A stretch of DNA of 64,000 nt from Nitrincola tibetensis. GTDB lineage: Bacteria; Pseudomonadota; Gammaproteobacteria; Pseudomonadales; Balneatricaceae. Positions 27,503 to 35,052 of the stretch are shown here, in pieces (position 1 is the first letter of the stretch; every line of letters starts with the position of its first letter). Below the pieces are notes generated by a model. The model saw nothing but the letters and a program-made list of their open reading frames with translations, was not told the origin of the DNA and did not search any database. Both the position numbers and the translations under genes were made by a program. The stretch covers positions 124,001 through 188,000 of the forward strand of contig NZ_QKRX01000004.1 of NCBI RefSeq assembly GCF_003284585.1, in the 5' to 3' direction.

Positions 27503-28699
27503 TTATGCGTCTAATGAAATCACATCAAACTCTTCCAAAGGATTCACATCCTGCTCATAATCCACCCCATCAATGCCAAATCCAAACAGCTTCAAAAATT
27601 CTGTTTTGTAGTAGGCATAGTCTGTAAGTTCGAACAGGTTTTCGCTAGTCACTTGTGGCCAGAGTTTGCGACAGGCTTCTTGCACGTCTTCGCGCAATTC
27701 CCAATCATCCATACGGTAACGACCCTCGGAGTCGATCTCTGCTTGGTCACTATAAAGTCCGGTACTGAATAAACGGTACACCTGCTCCATGCAGCCTTCG
27801 TGTAGTCCTTGTTCTTTCATCACTTTAAAGACCATGGACAAATATAAAGGCATGACAGGAATAGCGGAGCTTGCCTGGGTCACGACGGATTTCAAAACCG
27901 CCACATTGGCTTGACCGCCTGTTGCTGATAATTGGGTATTCAGGCGTTTTGCGGTGTCATCTAAGTGTTGCTTGGCTTTCCCTAACGCACCATGCCAGTA
28001 TATTGGCCAAGTGATGTCTGTGCCTATGTAGCTGTAGGCCACGGTTTTGCACTCAGGTGCAAGAACACCTGCTGCAGACAGGGCATCGATCCAAAGCGCC
28101 CAATCTTCACCACCCATGACTTTAACCGTCGCGTCGACTTCTTCCTGAGTCGCTGGCTCTATCTCGGCTTCAGTGATGATGTCTTTATTGGTATCGATTG
28201 CTGTCGAACGATAGGGCTCACCTATGGGCTTTAATACTGAGCGTATGACTTCGCCAGTATCGGGAAGCTTACGCACGGGCGATGCCAGGGAGTACACCAC
28301 TAGATCAATTTGCCCTAAATCGGCTTTGATCAGTTCAATGACTTTTGCTCTTGCTTCATTGGAGAAGGCATCGCCATTGATGCTCTTGGCATACAGACCG
28401 GCTTCATGTGCCAAACGCTCAAATGCGGCGGCATTGTGCCAACCGGCTGTGCCCGGTTTTTTTTCAGTTGCAGGTTTCTCGAAGAAGACACCGATAGTTG
28501 CCGCATCACTACCAAACGCTGCGGCGATACGTGAGGAAAGGCCATAGCCGCTAGAGGCGCCAAGCACTAAAACACGCTTGGGGCCATCGATTTTTCCCTT
28601 CGCTAGAGTGTAGGCAATTTGCTCTTTTACGTTGGCTTCACAACCAACTGGATGCGTTGTTGTACAGATGAATCCGCGAATTTTTGGAGTGATAATCAT
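27503..28699 (-). CDS. fabV: Trans-2-enoyl-ACP/CoA reductase FabV
   Basis: 398 residues, full FabV family length. The NADH-binding motif is [15 protein letters not shown] (about 43-57). The catalytic Tyr-x8-Lys is Tyr234 to Lys243 ([10 protein letters not shown]). It starts with the conserved [20 protein letters not shown]. It catalyses the last reduction of the fatty-acid elongation cycle and in several gammaproteobacteria gives natural triclosan tolerance. No clear ribosome-binding site precedes the ATG. It probably forms a unit with hemH. Confidence 0.95.
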   Translation of the reverse strand: MIITPKIRGFICTTTHPVGCEANVKEQIAYTLAKGKIDGPKRVLVLGASSGYGLSSRIAAAFGSDAATIGVFFEKPATEKKPGTAGWHNAAAFERLAHEAGLYAKSINGDAFSNEARAKVIELIKADLGQIDLVVYSLASPVRKLPDTGEVIRSVLKPIGEPYRSTAIDTNKDIITEAEIEPATQEEVDATVKVMGGEDWALWIDALSAAGVLAPECKTVAYSYIGTDITWPIYWHGALGKAKQHLDDTAKRLNTQLSATGGQANVAVLKSVVTQASSAIPVMPLYLSMVFKVMKEQGLHEGCMEQVYRLFSTGLYSDQAEIDSEGRYRMDDWELREDVQEACRKLWPQVTSENLFELTDYAYYKTEFLKLFGFGIDGVDYEQDVNPLEEFDVISLDA

Positions 28700-29045
28700 A
28701 ACAATAGTTACTATCTTGAGTCCGTTGATATAAGTTTGCTAACAATACCGTATTTTGGTGATCTAGACAAAAATTAGGCGGGGGATCAGGCGTAAATTAG
28801 CTTTGAGCGTTATACATACCAAATGCGTGAGCGTCCTCTGATGGATCAAGCCGCTGTATAAATATCTGCTATCTGTGTGACGTATTTGTTGTGTCTCACC
28901 CCTGTAATTTCTGCACTGTGACACGCTCTGGATCATCCATGACTCGCTCAACTGCCGCCGTCCTGGCGGCAGTTTCATGGTTTTCTAAAAATCTGAACAC
29001 TTGCTTACATTGTATTAATGTTTCATTCACAACATTCCAATCCAA
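28700..29045. other. 346-bp intergenic region with one strong inverted repeat
   Basis: No gene is supported. A perfect 9-bp stem ACTGCCGCC (28951-28959) and GGCGGCAGT (28965-28973) with a five-base loop lies 73 bases past the end of the effector/immunity operon. It has a T-containing tail only on the plus strand (TTTCATGGTTTTC), so its direction is unclear. The fabV promoter must lie in the low-coordinate half, but I find no convincing -35/-10 pair. Confidence 0.5.
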
Positions 29046-29621
29046 TTACTCCTCCTCATCATCGTCATCCTCTTCAAGGTACTTCTGATACCACTCGTCA
29101 CGCATAGCACGACTAGGCCCGTTACCACTTTCAATAAGGTATCTGTCCCAAGCATCCTCCATGGACTCAATCGATGCCTCCTCACCAATAAAATAACGAA
29201 TCCCCCATAAAACAGCCTCCATTGAAACCGACGACACATCGGCACGAAAAAGGAGTTGATCGACTTCATCAAAAGGGCCGGTAATTCCCTGACGTTCGAA
29301 ATCCAACGTAATAGATGGAAAACAGTTAAACTTCTCTTGACGCTCTCGACAGGGTGGAAAATTTCCAACATTTTCAAGCAAGAGCACTCGTACACTTCTT
29401 CGTAATGCAGGTGCCCAGAAATGAAGCATATTCGGGGAGCCCCAATCGTCACGATCCTGATCCGCTGCCTGAAGCGGCTCAAGCTGTAAATCTGGCCAAG
29501 GAGTAAGTGCCTCTTCCGCAATAAACGTCCAATACAACTCTAATAGTAAAAATGATGCATCATTCTCTCGAAAATCCTGAAAGGGGTAGAGCGCATGGCG
29601 GGTGAGTTCATCAAGGGTCAT
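29046..29621 (-). CDS. Putative T6SS immunity protein, acidic, unknown family
   Basis: 191 residues, no signal peptide or membrane helix, strongly acidic, ending in an unusual run of about ten Asp/Glu residues after YQKYL. It starts MTLDELTRHALYPFQDFREND. The ribosome-binding site TAGGAGC overlaps the stop of the putative effector gene, and the start is only eight bases further, so the pair is made together. Small acidic cytoplasmic proteins immediately after a T6SS effector are usually its cognate immunity protein. I recognise no Pfam family. The function is inferred from context only. Confidence 0.5.
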   Translation of the reverse strand: MTLDELTRHALYPFQDFRENDASFLLLELYWTFIAEEALTPWPDLQLEPLQAADQDRDDWGSPNMLHFWAPALRRSVRVLLLENVGNFPPCRERQEKFNCFPSITLDFERQGITGPFDEVDQLLFRADVSSVSMEAVLWGIRYFIGEEASIESMEDAWDRYLIESGNGPSRAMRDEWYQKYLEEDDDDEEE

Positions 29622-29629
29622 ATATGCTC

Positions 29630-30124
29630 CTAAGATATAAAATTGGGTGTGCAGCCAAAGCTATCGACATCAATCCGATCATTTGATTCTTCACGTGCAA
29701 CATAAAAGGATTTCTTCTCAAGCATGCCACTGGGCGGCCTTTCCTCAATCCATTTGATTGCTTCTTCATAGGCTCTTGAGAGCCTTTTTTTCTGTCTTTT
29801 GGTAAGCATGCCATAGGTTGATGCGCTGAGTGTCAAGCCCTCTGGTACAGTCACCGGTGAAGGGGGTTTTACAATGGCTGGCGCACCAAGGGTTGCTCTA
29901 CCATGCCCCCCGATGATATTTCCTTGCGCATGCACTCTGACTGACCAAGGTCTCCTGCACTCCTGAGTTCCCTCTCGCGTTGATGAGCTTGTCTGTGAAG
30001 CTGTGTTAGTGCTATTTCTAGCAAGTATCAGCGCACTCATTGTCAGTACGCCTAATCCCGCATAGGCTATCCAGCCTGGCGGGCCGCCCGCTAACAGCGG
30101 AGCACCTGCAACCATTGTGGCCAT
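29630..30124 (-). CDS. Putative small T6SS effector, uncharacterised C-terminal domain
   Basis: 164 residues. Residues about 15-36 form one glycine/alanine-rich membrane helix (GWIAYAGLGVLTMSALILA). A low-complexity Ser/Thr linker follows (38-52), then a compact C-terminal domain (about 55-164). Features of that domain are ECRRPWSVRVHAQG, the glycine-rich GGHGRATLGAPAIVK, a basic helix (LTKRQKKRLSRAYEEAIKWI) and the ending DVDSFGCTPNFIS. Two cysteines (56 and 158) could pair. It sits between a DUF4123 adaptor and a small acidic gene, the usual place of a VgrG-delivered toxin. AAGGAG precedes the ATG. I do not recognise the domain and know no catalytic motif in it. Confidence 0.5.
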   Translation of the reverse strand: MATMVAGAPLLAGGPPGWIAYAGLGVLTMSALILARNSTNTASQTSSSTREGTQECRRPWSVRVHAQGNIIGGHGRATLGAPAIVKPPSPVTVPEGLTLSASTYGMLTKRQKKRLSRAYEEAIKWIEERPPSGMLEKKSFYVAREESNDRIDVDSFGCTPNFIS

Positions 30125-30134
30125 TCATCTCTCC

Positions 30135-31460
30135 TTAAGAATGTTTCATTGTGTTTAACTGTGCGACTACCGAATACCCCAACGTGATTTGTTGTGCTTT
30201 CGCTTCTGGTGTCAATAATCGATTGCGGGTCGCGTATTCAAATGCGGGGTGTCTTAAAAGATTGACCCCGGTCAGATACATAGCAGACAACAAAGCGGCT
30301 GCGATACTTACATTTCTAACGCCCATTTGGTCAATCAAACGGACGTAGTAAAAACGCCTTGCCTTCGGTTGCTCTGCCATTTTTTGGGCGACAAGCGGGT
30401 CATTTGCGTTTATTAAGGCTTCAACTTTTGACTGAAACCTGATGATGCGCCGTGCTCGCGCGGCAAAACCAAATCTACGCAGTAAGGCTTCGTCGAGAAC
30501 CATTTGCCCTGAGCCTATTTTAGGTTGCGAGATACTGATGCGGCAAAACCGATTATCCTGTCTATGGCACCAAATAAAATATCGGATATAAAGCGAGAAG
30601 AATGCTGTCGCTTGCTCTTGCGAGACCGCAAGATGCGACTTAAAACTTCGCATTGTCTCGACATCCCAAAACCTAAAATAAAACCATTTCCCATTTTCAT
30701 CCTGCACCTTTGTGAATTTGCGCAGGTGCTTGCGCACTGTGTTAAACCCAGCTCGGGAGCGCAGGAATATACCCAGTCTCCTCTCCCAAAGCCCGCCGAT
30801 GCCGTCAGGGCCAGTGAACAGGCGGCAGGTAAAGTCGTTGTCTTCAATGAGCTCCACCAGATAGGGGGCGTGCTCGGCAAGTTCTTCTTGCGCTTTGCCC
30901 TGAAATAAAGACTGATGGCGCAGGCCCGAGTCTTCCAGCAAGCTGGTCAGTAAATAGGGCATTTTGGCTGCATCGAGCACCGCATACGTGACCAGTGGCG
31001 GGACGTCGTCGCCGAAGTCAGCGCGCTCGGCGTCGGTCGGATCGGGCTGACCGAACAGCGCCTCACGCAGTGCATCGGGGACGGTTTTCTTCGGGTACAC
31101 ACCAAACTGCGCGTCCAAAGGCGTGATGGGACCAATCTCTTCGATCTGAAGCCAGTGTTTGTCGTGTTCTGTCGCATCGCCTGAGCCAGGCAAACGAGTC
31201 ATCACACCCAGTGCAACGCGCTTTTCTTCATTCATCGAGCGCGCTAAGGCCACAGCGTAAGCGGCATCCGCTGGATATTGTTTCACCCAAGAAGCAGCGG
31301 GCAGCACCGAATCAGACCAGTAGAACTGATAGCCCTGTGCCTTCAATGCGTCTATCACCCGCACTTCATACTCCTGTCGATCTGCGCAAAGTGCAGCGGC
31401 AATCAGCTCCACTTGTTCAGCACCGCGGGAGGCATAGCAACGACTAAGAAAGGGCGTCAT
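30135..31460 (-). CDS. DUF4123 T6SS effector adaptor/chaperone with extra N- and C-terminal regions
   Basis: 441 residues. The DUF4123 domain lies at about 157-280 (YAVLDAAKMPYLLTSLLED, then LFTGPDGIGGLWERRLGIFL, then WFYFRFWDVETMRSF). DUF4123 proteins (TEC/Tap-1) load specific effectors onto their VgrG spike. An N-terminal module of about 140 residues precedes it (YWSDSVLPAASWVKQYP, VALGVMTRL, PLDAQFGVYPKKTVPDAL), and a helical C-terminal part of about 160 residues follows. The ATG overlaps the stop of the vgrG remnant (ATGA). The frame is intact and the effector gene follows after ten bases. Confidence 0.78.
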   Translation of the reverse strand: MTPFLSRCYASRGAEQVELIAAALCADRQEYEVRVIDALKAQGYQFYWSDSVLPAASWVKQYPADAAYAVALARSMNEEKRVALGVMTRLPGSGDATEHDKHWLQIEEIGPITPLDAQFGVYPKKTVPDALREALFGQPDPTDAERADFGDDVPPLVTYAVLDAAKMPYLLTSLLEDSGLRHQSLFQGKAQEELAEHAPYLVELIEDNDFTCRLFTGPDGIGGLWERRLGIFLRSRAGFNTVRKHLRKFTKVQDENGKWFYFRFWDVETMRSFKSHLAVSQEQATAFFSLYIRYFIWCHRQDNRFCRISISQPKIGSGQMVLDEALLRRFGFAARARRIIRFQSKVEALINANDPLVAQKMAEQPKARRFYYVRLIDQMGVRNVSIAAALLSAMYLTGVNLLRHPAFEYATRNRLLTPEAKAQQITLGYSVVAQLNTMKHS

Positions 31461-31650
31461 AGCATGACCTCATTGCTTTCATGTCGACCATAGCGTAGTC
31501 GTGGGTTTGCGCTAAAAGCCAGCACCTGGGTATGATGTCTGCTCGGTAACAGGACAGATCTTGGTGTTCACCGTCAATTCGGGTAAATAAAAAGGCATCT
31601 TCGCCGAGCGGGGTGTCGATGGCAAGTAAGCGGGACTTTTGTGAATACAT
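31457..31650 (-). pseudogene. vgrG: vgrG remnant: both ends kept, middle deleted
   Basis: From the ATG at 31650 the frame reads MYSQKSRLLAIDTPLGEDAF then LFTRIDGEHQDLSCYRADIIP, a clear VgrG N-terminus (TPLGED, hydrophobic strand, G-E, LS). A frame change follows. Another frame then reads LAFSANPRLRYGRHESNEVM and L-stop, with the TGA overlapping the adaptor's ATG, as expected for the true end of a vgrG gene. A normal vgrG is about 600-700 codons, so around 1.7 kb or more has been lost between the ends. Identification of the N-terminal part is firm; the C-terminal part is inferred from the coupling overlap. Confidence 0.6.
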
Positions 31651-31905
31651 CAATGTAACCTACTGTTTAGCAGGACTGATGCTCATGAAAAAACAGGGCT
31701 GAAAGCGTTTAGGCTCAGCACAGTGGGTGTTCGTCCATGAAGCAGCGACTACTTCCTTGTTGTAAAGGGGGCATTTAAACAATTAATAGACAGGAAGGTC
31801 AACCCTTACTTACTCACTACAGCAAGTTACTCACCACAGCAGAACACACCTACAGATACCGACTTTGATCTTGCCATTCTCTTACACTTATCGTTTACTA
31901 AGCAT

Positions 31906-32523
31906 ATGAATTCTTTAGAAAGCAATGGGCGCAGTTCGCCCGACACATGGCTCGACCTAGCCTATGAGACCTTAATCTCTAAGGGGATTGATGCTGTCCG
32001 AATTATGCCATTGGCCAAACAGCTAAACTTGTCTCGAACCAGTTTTTACTGGTACTTCAAAGATCGTGAGGCGTTGCTGGATGCTTTAATAGGTCGCTGG
32101 AAAGCGAAAAACACGCACAATCTAATCCAACAAACTCAAGCCTACTCTGAATCTATTACAGAAGCGGTATTAAATTTATTTGATTGCTGGCTCGACCAAA
32201 CGCTTTTTGACTCGGGTTTTGAGTTTGCGATGCGCAACTGGGCGCTGCAGTCTGCAGAAGTGGATGTCGCCGTCAAAAAGGCGGATGAGGATCGTATTTC
32301 AGCTATTCAACAGATGTTTACAGCACACGCTTACCCCACTAGTGATGCCGACGTGCGTGCTCGAACCCTTTACTTAACCCAAATTGGCTATGTCTGCATG
32401 CGATCAAATGAGCCGATTGATGTTCGCATGGCACGCATAGCAGATTACGCCCATGTGTTTACGGGCGTAACCCCTACTGACAGCGAACTTAAACGCTTCT
32501 TTCATCGTCATGCATTTACGTAA
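31906..32523 (+). CDS. TetR-family transcriptional regulator
   Basis: 205 residues. Helix-turn-helix at about 25-60 (VRIMPLAKQLNLSRTSFYWYF, then KDREALLDAL). The ligand domain follows. No clear ribosome-binding site; the ATG at 31906 comes after an AT-rich stretch. It is convergent with the acyl-CoA dehydrogenase gene, and its promoter lies in the 252-bp gap next to the vgrG remnant, where I see no other gene. Target unknown: it could control the T6SS cargo operon, the neighbouring fatty-acid genes, or neither. Confidence 0.88.
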   Translation: MNSLESNGRSSPDTWLDLAYETLISKGIDAVRIMPLAKQLNLSRTSFYWYFKDREALLDALIGRWKAKNTHNLIQQTQAYSESITEAVLNLFDCWLDQTLFDSGFEFAMRNWALQSAEVDVAVKKADEDRISAIQQMFTAHAYPTSDADVRARTLYLTQIGYVCMRSNEPIDVRMARIADYAHVFTGVTPTDSELKRFFHRHAFT

Positions 32524-32543
32524 AACAGGTTAAATGATTCAAC

Positions 32544-32578
32544 CTCAGAGGAGCTTCGCTTAGCAAAGCCCCTTTGAG
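32544..32578. terminator. Imperfect bidirectional hairpin between tetR and acyl-CoA dehydrogenase
   Basis: CTCAGAGGAGCTT (from 32544) pairs imperfectly with AAGCCCCTTTGAG (to 32578) across a short AT-rich loop. It lies between two convergent genes. T runs are weak on both sides. Confidence 0.5.
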
Positions 32579-32592
32579 CAGAACATCAAACC

Positions 32593-34368
32593 TTACTGCC
32601 AAGCACTCGCGTATTGAGCATCGCTCATTTCAGTGATCGTAGCGCTTCCTGATTTGATCATTTCCAAATAGCCCATGTAACGTGGCAAAATTTGGGCGAA
32701 ATAGAAACGCGTGGTCACTTGTTTAGCCGCCAGATATGGATCATCTTCTCCCTGAGACTGCAGCTCAGCGGCACTTTCCGCTTGACGCAACAATTCCCAC
32801 GCACCTGCAACCGTACCCAACAACATCATAAAGTTATAGGCAATCGCCCCAGGTAACTGAGGATCTTCCGCACTGCCGCTTAACAACACATCTCTTGCTT
32901 GCTCAACCGCGACAACCGCGGCTTCCAGCTGTGCAGCAAGCGCAGAAAACGCACCACCAGCCGCAACAGTCGCTCGCATTTCCTCAAGTAGGCTTGCCAG
33001 CGCTTCGCCTTTATCCATGAGGGTCTTGCGGCCAACTAAATCCAAGGCTTGAATACCATTCGTGCCTTCATAGATAGGAAGGATGCGTGCATCACGGAAA
33101 TGTTGAGCGGCACCCGTTTCTTCAACATAGCCCATACCACCATGAATTTGCACACCTAACGAAGTGACTTCTTGAGCAAACTCAGTACACCAGCCCTTCA
33201 CAACAGGCGTTAATAAAGCAGCGCGTGCTTTTTCTTTTTCACGGCGTTCTGGATCTTCAGCATGATGTGAGAAATCAATGCTTCCACACGCATCATAGGT
33301 CAGAGCACGACCCGCTTCCGTCAACGCCTTCATTGTCAGCAACATGCGACGAACATCGCCATGTCTCATAATAGGACCGGGCTCTTTGTGTCCTACGGCA
33401 GGACTTTGAATGCGCTGATTGGCAAAATTCAATGCCTGCTGATACGCCCGCTCAGAAATCGCAACGCCTTGTAAACCAACCCCTAAACGCGCATTGTTCA
33501 TCATAGTGAACATACAGGCCAATCCACGATTTAACTCACCGACTAAATAGCCAACTGAGTTTTCAAAACCCATCACACAAGTAGGGCTCGCATGGATGCC
33601 CAATTTATGTTCAATCGATAGGGGTTTAGTGTTGTTGTACTCACCCAAGCTACCATCTGCATTCACAAGGTATTTCGGAACCAAAAACAACGAAATACCG
33701 CGCACGCCAGGAGGAGCATCAGGAAGACGTGCCAAAACTAAATGGACAATGTTTTCAGTTAACGAGTGGTCGCCCCAAGTGATGAAGATTTTTTCACCCG
33801 TAATGCGATAGTGATCGCCGTCCTGCTCCGCTTTACAACGAACTTGTGACAGGTCTGAACCCGCCCCACCTTCCGTTAAGTTCATGGTACCTGCCCATTC
33901 GCCGCTAATAAGCTTAGGTAAGTAAATGCTTTTCAGCTCGTCACTGGCATTAATTGATAAGCACTCAACGGCGCCTTGCGATAACAGAGGGCACAAACCC
34001 CACGCCATGTTTGCAGACTGCCACATTTCCATCACAGATACAGATAACAGGTATGGCATGCCTTGGCCACCGAACTCAGGATCGAATTGCAGCGATCCCC
34101 AACCCCCTTCGGCATACTGATTGTAAGCATCACGGAAACATTCCGGGCAAATGACTCCGCTTTCATCAAGCTTGAGGCCCGTTTGGTCACCTTCCCAGTT
34201 GGTTGGTCCAACAACGTCTCGAGCGACACGTGCCGCTTCGTCTAAAATTGCACTGACCATATCATCAGAAGCATCTTCAAAGACAGGCATTGAAGACAGC
34301 TCAGTTAAACGAGCGATCTGGTTGAGAGCAAGCTTCATATCTTTTACGGGAGCATTATAGTCAGCCAT
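32593..34368 (-). CDS. Acyl-CoA dehydrogenase (long FadE/DmdC-type)
   Basis: 591 residues, the longer acyl-CoA dehydrogenase type with an N-terminal extension and a C-terminal helical domain after the core. Core motifs: NLTEGGAGSDLSQVRC for FAD/substrate, the RDARILPIYEGTNGIQALDLVGRK segment (split here from 33068 region), where the Glu of YEGT is the usual catalytic base. Substrate may be medium- or long-chain acyl-CoA; the same family includes methylthiopropionyl-CoA dehydrogenase DmdC, and sequence alone does not settle it. AAGGT precedes the ATG. It is divergent from a PhaJ-like hydratase and shares a promoter element with the ETF genes. Confidence 0.88.
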   Translation of the reverse strand: MADYNAPVKDMKLALNQIARLTELSSMPVFEDASDDMVSAILDEAARVARDVVGPTNWEGDQTGLKLDESGVICPECFRDAYNQYAEGGWGSLQFDPEFGGQGMPYLLSVSVMEMWQSANMAWGLCPLLSQGAVECLSINASDELKSIYLPKLISGEWAGTMNLTEGGAGSDLSQVRCKAEQDGDHYRITGEKIFITWGDHSLTENIVHLVLARLPDAPPGVRGISLFLVPKYLVNADGSLGEYNNTKPLSIEHKLGIHASPTCVMGFENSVGYLVGELNRGLACMFTMMNNARLGVGLQGVAISERAYQQALNFANQRIQSPAVGHKEPGPIMRHGDVRRMLLTMKALTEAGRALTYDACGSIDFSHHAEDPERREKEKARAALLTPVVKGWCTEFAQEVTSLGVQIHGGMGYVEETGAAQHFRDARILPIYEGTNGIQALDLVGRKTLMDKGEALASLLEEMRATVAAGGAFSALAAQLEAAVVAVEQARDVLLSGSAEDPQLPGAIAYNFMMLLGTVAGAWELLRQAESAAELQSQGEDDPYLAAKQVTTRFYFAQILPRYMGYLEMIKSGSATITEMSDAQYASAWQ

Positions 34369-34427
34369 GATTAACCTTTCTCAAGTTGTTCAAAATTTAT
34401 TCAAGTGTAAAGAATTTAGATTCACTC

Positions 34428-34458
34428 TTCACACCATTAGGGTTTTTACTTATTCTAT
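34428..34458 (+). promoter_or_regulatory. Promoter of the MaoC/PhaJ gene carrying the shared 23-bp element
   Basis: TTCACA (34428-34433), 17 bp, then TATTCT (34451-34456) form a sigma-70 promoter. The spacer and -10 (34436-34458) match the element in the ETF-QO promoter at 21 of 23 positions. A second block TCTTTTTTAACA occurs about 50 bp downstream in both regions (here about 34512-34523). Confidence 0.55.
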
Positions 34459-34582
34459 CATGTAATCACTATCTGATAAGTACAAAATCAGTTAGTCTTG
34501 ATCTGAGTTTGATCTTTTTTAACATTGATCATTCAAGATTACGACTCGTGTCTTTTTAAATCATCATGAATAGGAGAATAAT

Positions 34583-35014
34583 ATGGAAGAATTACACGGA
34601 TATTATCTAGAAGATCTTGAAGTGGGTATGAGCGCATCCTATGCAAAAACGATTTCTGAGTCTGATGTGTACCTGTTTGCAGGCATTTCTGGGGATAACA
34701 ACCCTGTTCATATCAACGAAGAATATGCAAAAACGACTTTTTTCAAAAAGCGTATTGTACACGGGATGTTTAGTGCAGCCTTAATATCGACCGTTGCTGG
34801 CACTCGTCTTCCTGGACCTGGGGCCATTTACGTTGATCAACAAATCAAGTTTCGCGCGCCTGTCTATATAGGTGATACAGCAAAAGCTACACTGACAATT
34901 ACTGAAATAGATGAACGACGCAAACGCGTTAAAATGAACTGCGAAGTCACCGTGGGCGAAACTCTCGTGGCAACCGGTGAGGCTACCTTCATGGTTGACA
35001 AACGTCCTGCCTAA
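34583..35014 (+). CDS. phaJ: MaoC-like (R)-specific enoyl-CoA hydratase (PhaJ type)
   Basis: 143 residues, single hot-dog fold. Hydratase-2 motif GDNNPVHINEEYA with the catalytic Asp and His is at about 37-49, followed by RIVHGMFSAALIS. It hydrates trans-2-enoyl-CoA to (R)-3-hydroxyacyl-CoA, linking beta-oxidation to polyhydroxyalkanoate precursors or to alternative oxidation. AGGAG precedes the ATG. It is divergent from the acyl-CoA dehydrogenase, whose product would be its substrate. No PHA synthase is visible in the window. Confidence 0.85.
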   Translation: MEELHGYYLEDLEVGMSASYAKTISESDVYLFAGISGDNNPVHINEEYAKTTFFKKRIVHGMFSAALISTVAGTRLPGPGAIYVDQQIKFRAPVYIGDTAKATLTITEIDERRKRVKMNCEVTVGETLVATGEATFMVDKRPA

Positions 35015-35052
35015 ATTCTCATTTTAGACACACAAGAGCGGAAGGGTATGAG

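Noticed and set aside
28763-28978. 71-codon minus-strand open frame in the fabV upstream gap
   Set aside because: No ribosome-binding site, no recognisable domain, contains the inverted repeat at 28951-28973.
32593-34368. Firm naming as DmdC (methylthiopropionyl-CoA dehydrogenase)
   Set aside because: The general long acyl-CoA dehydrogenase type fits equally; no other DMSP genes are near.
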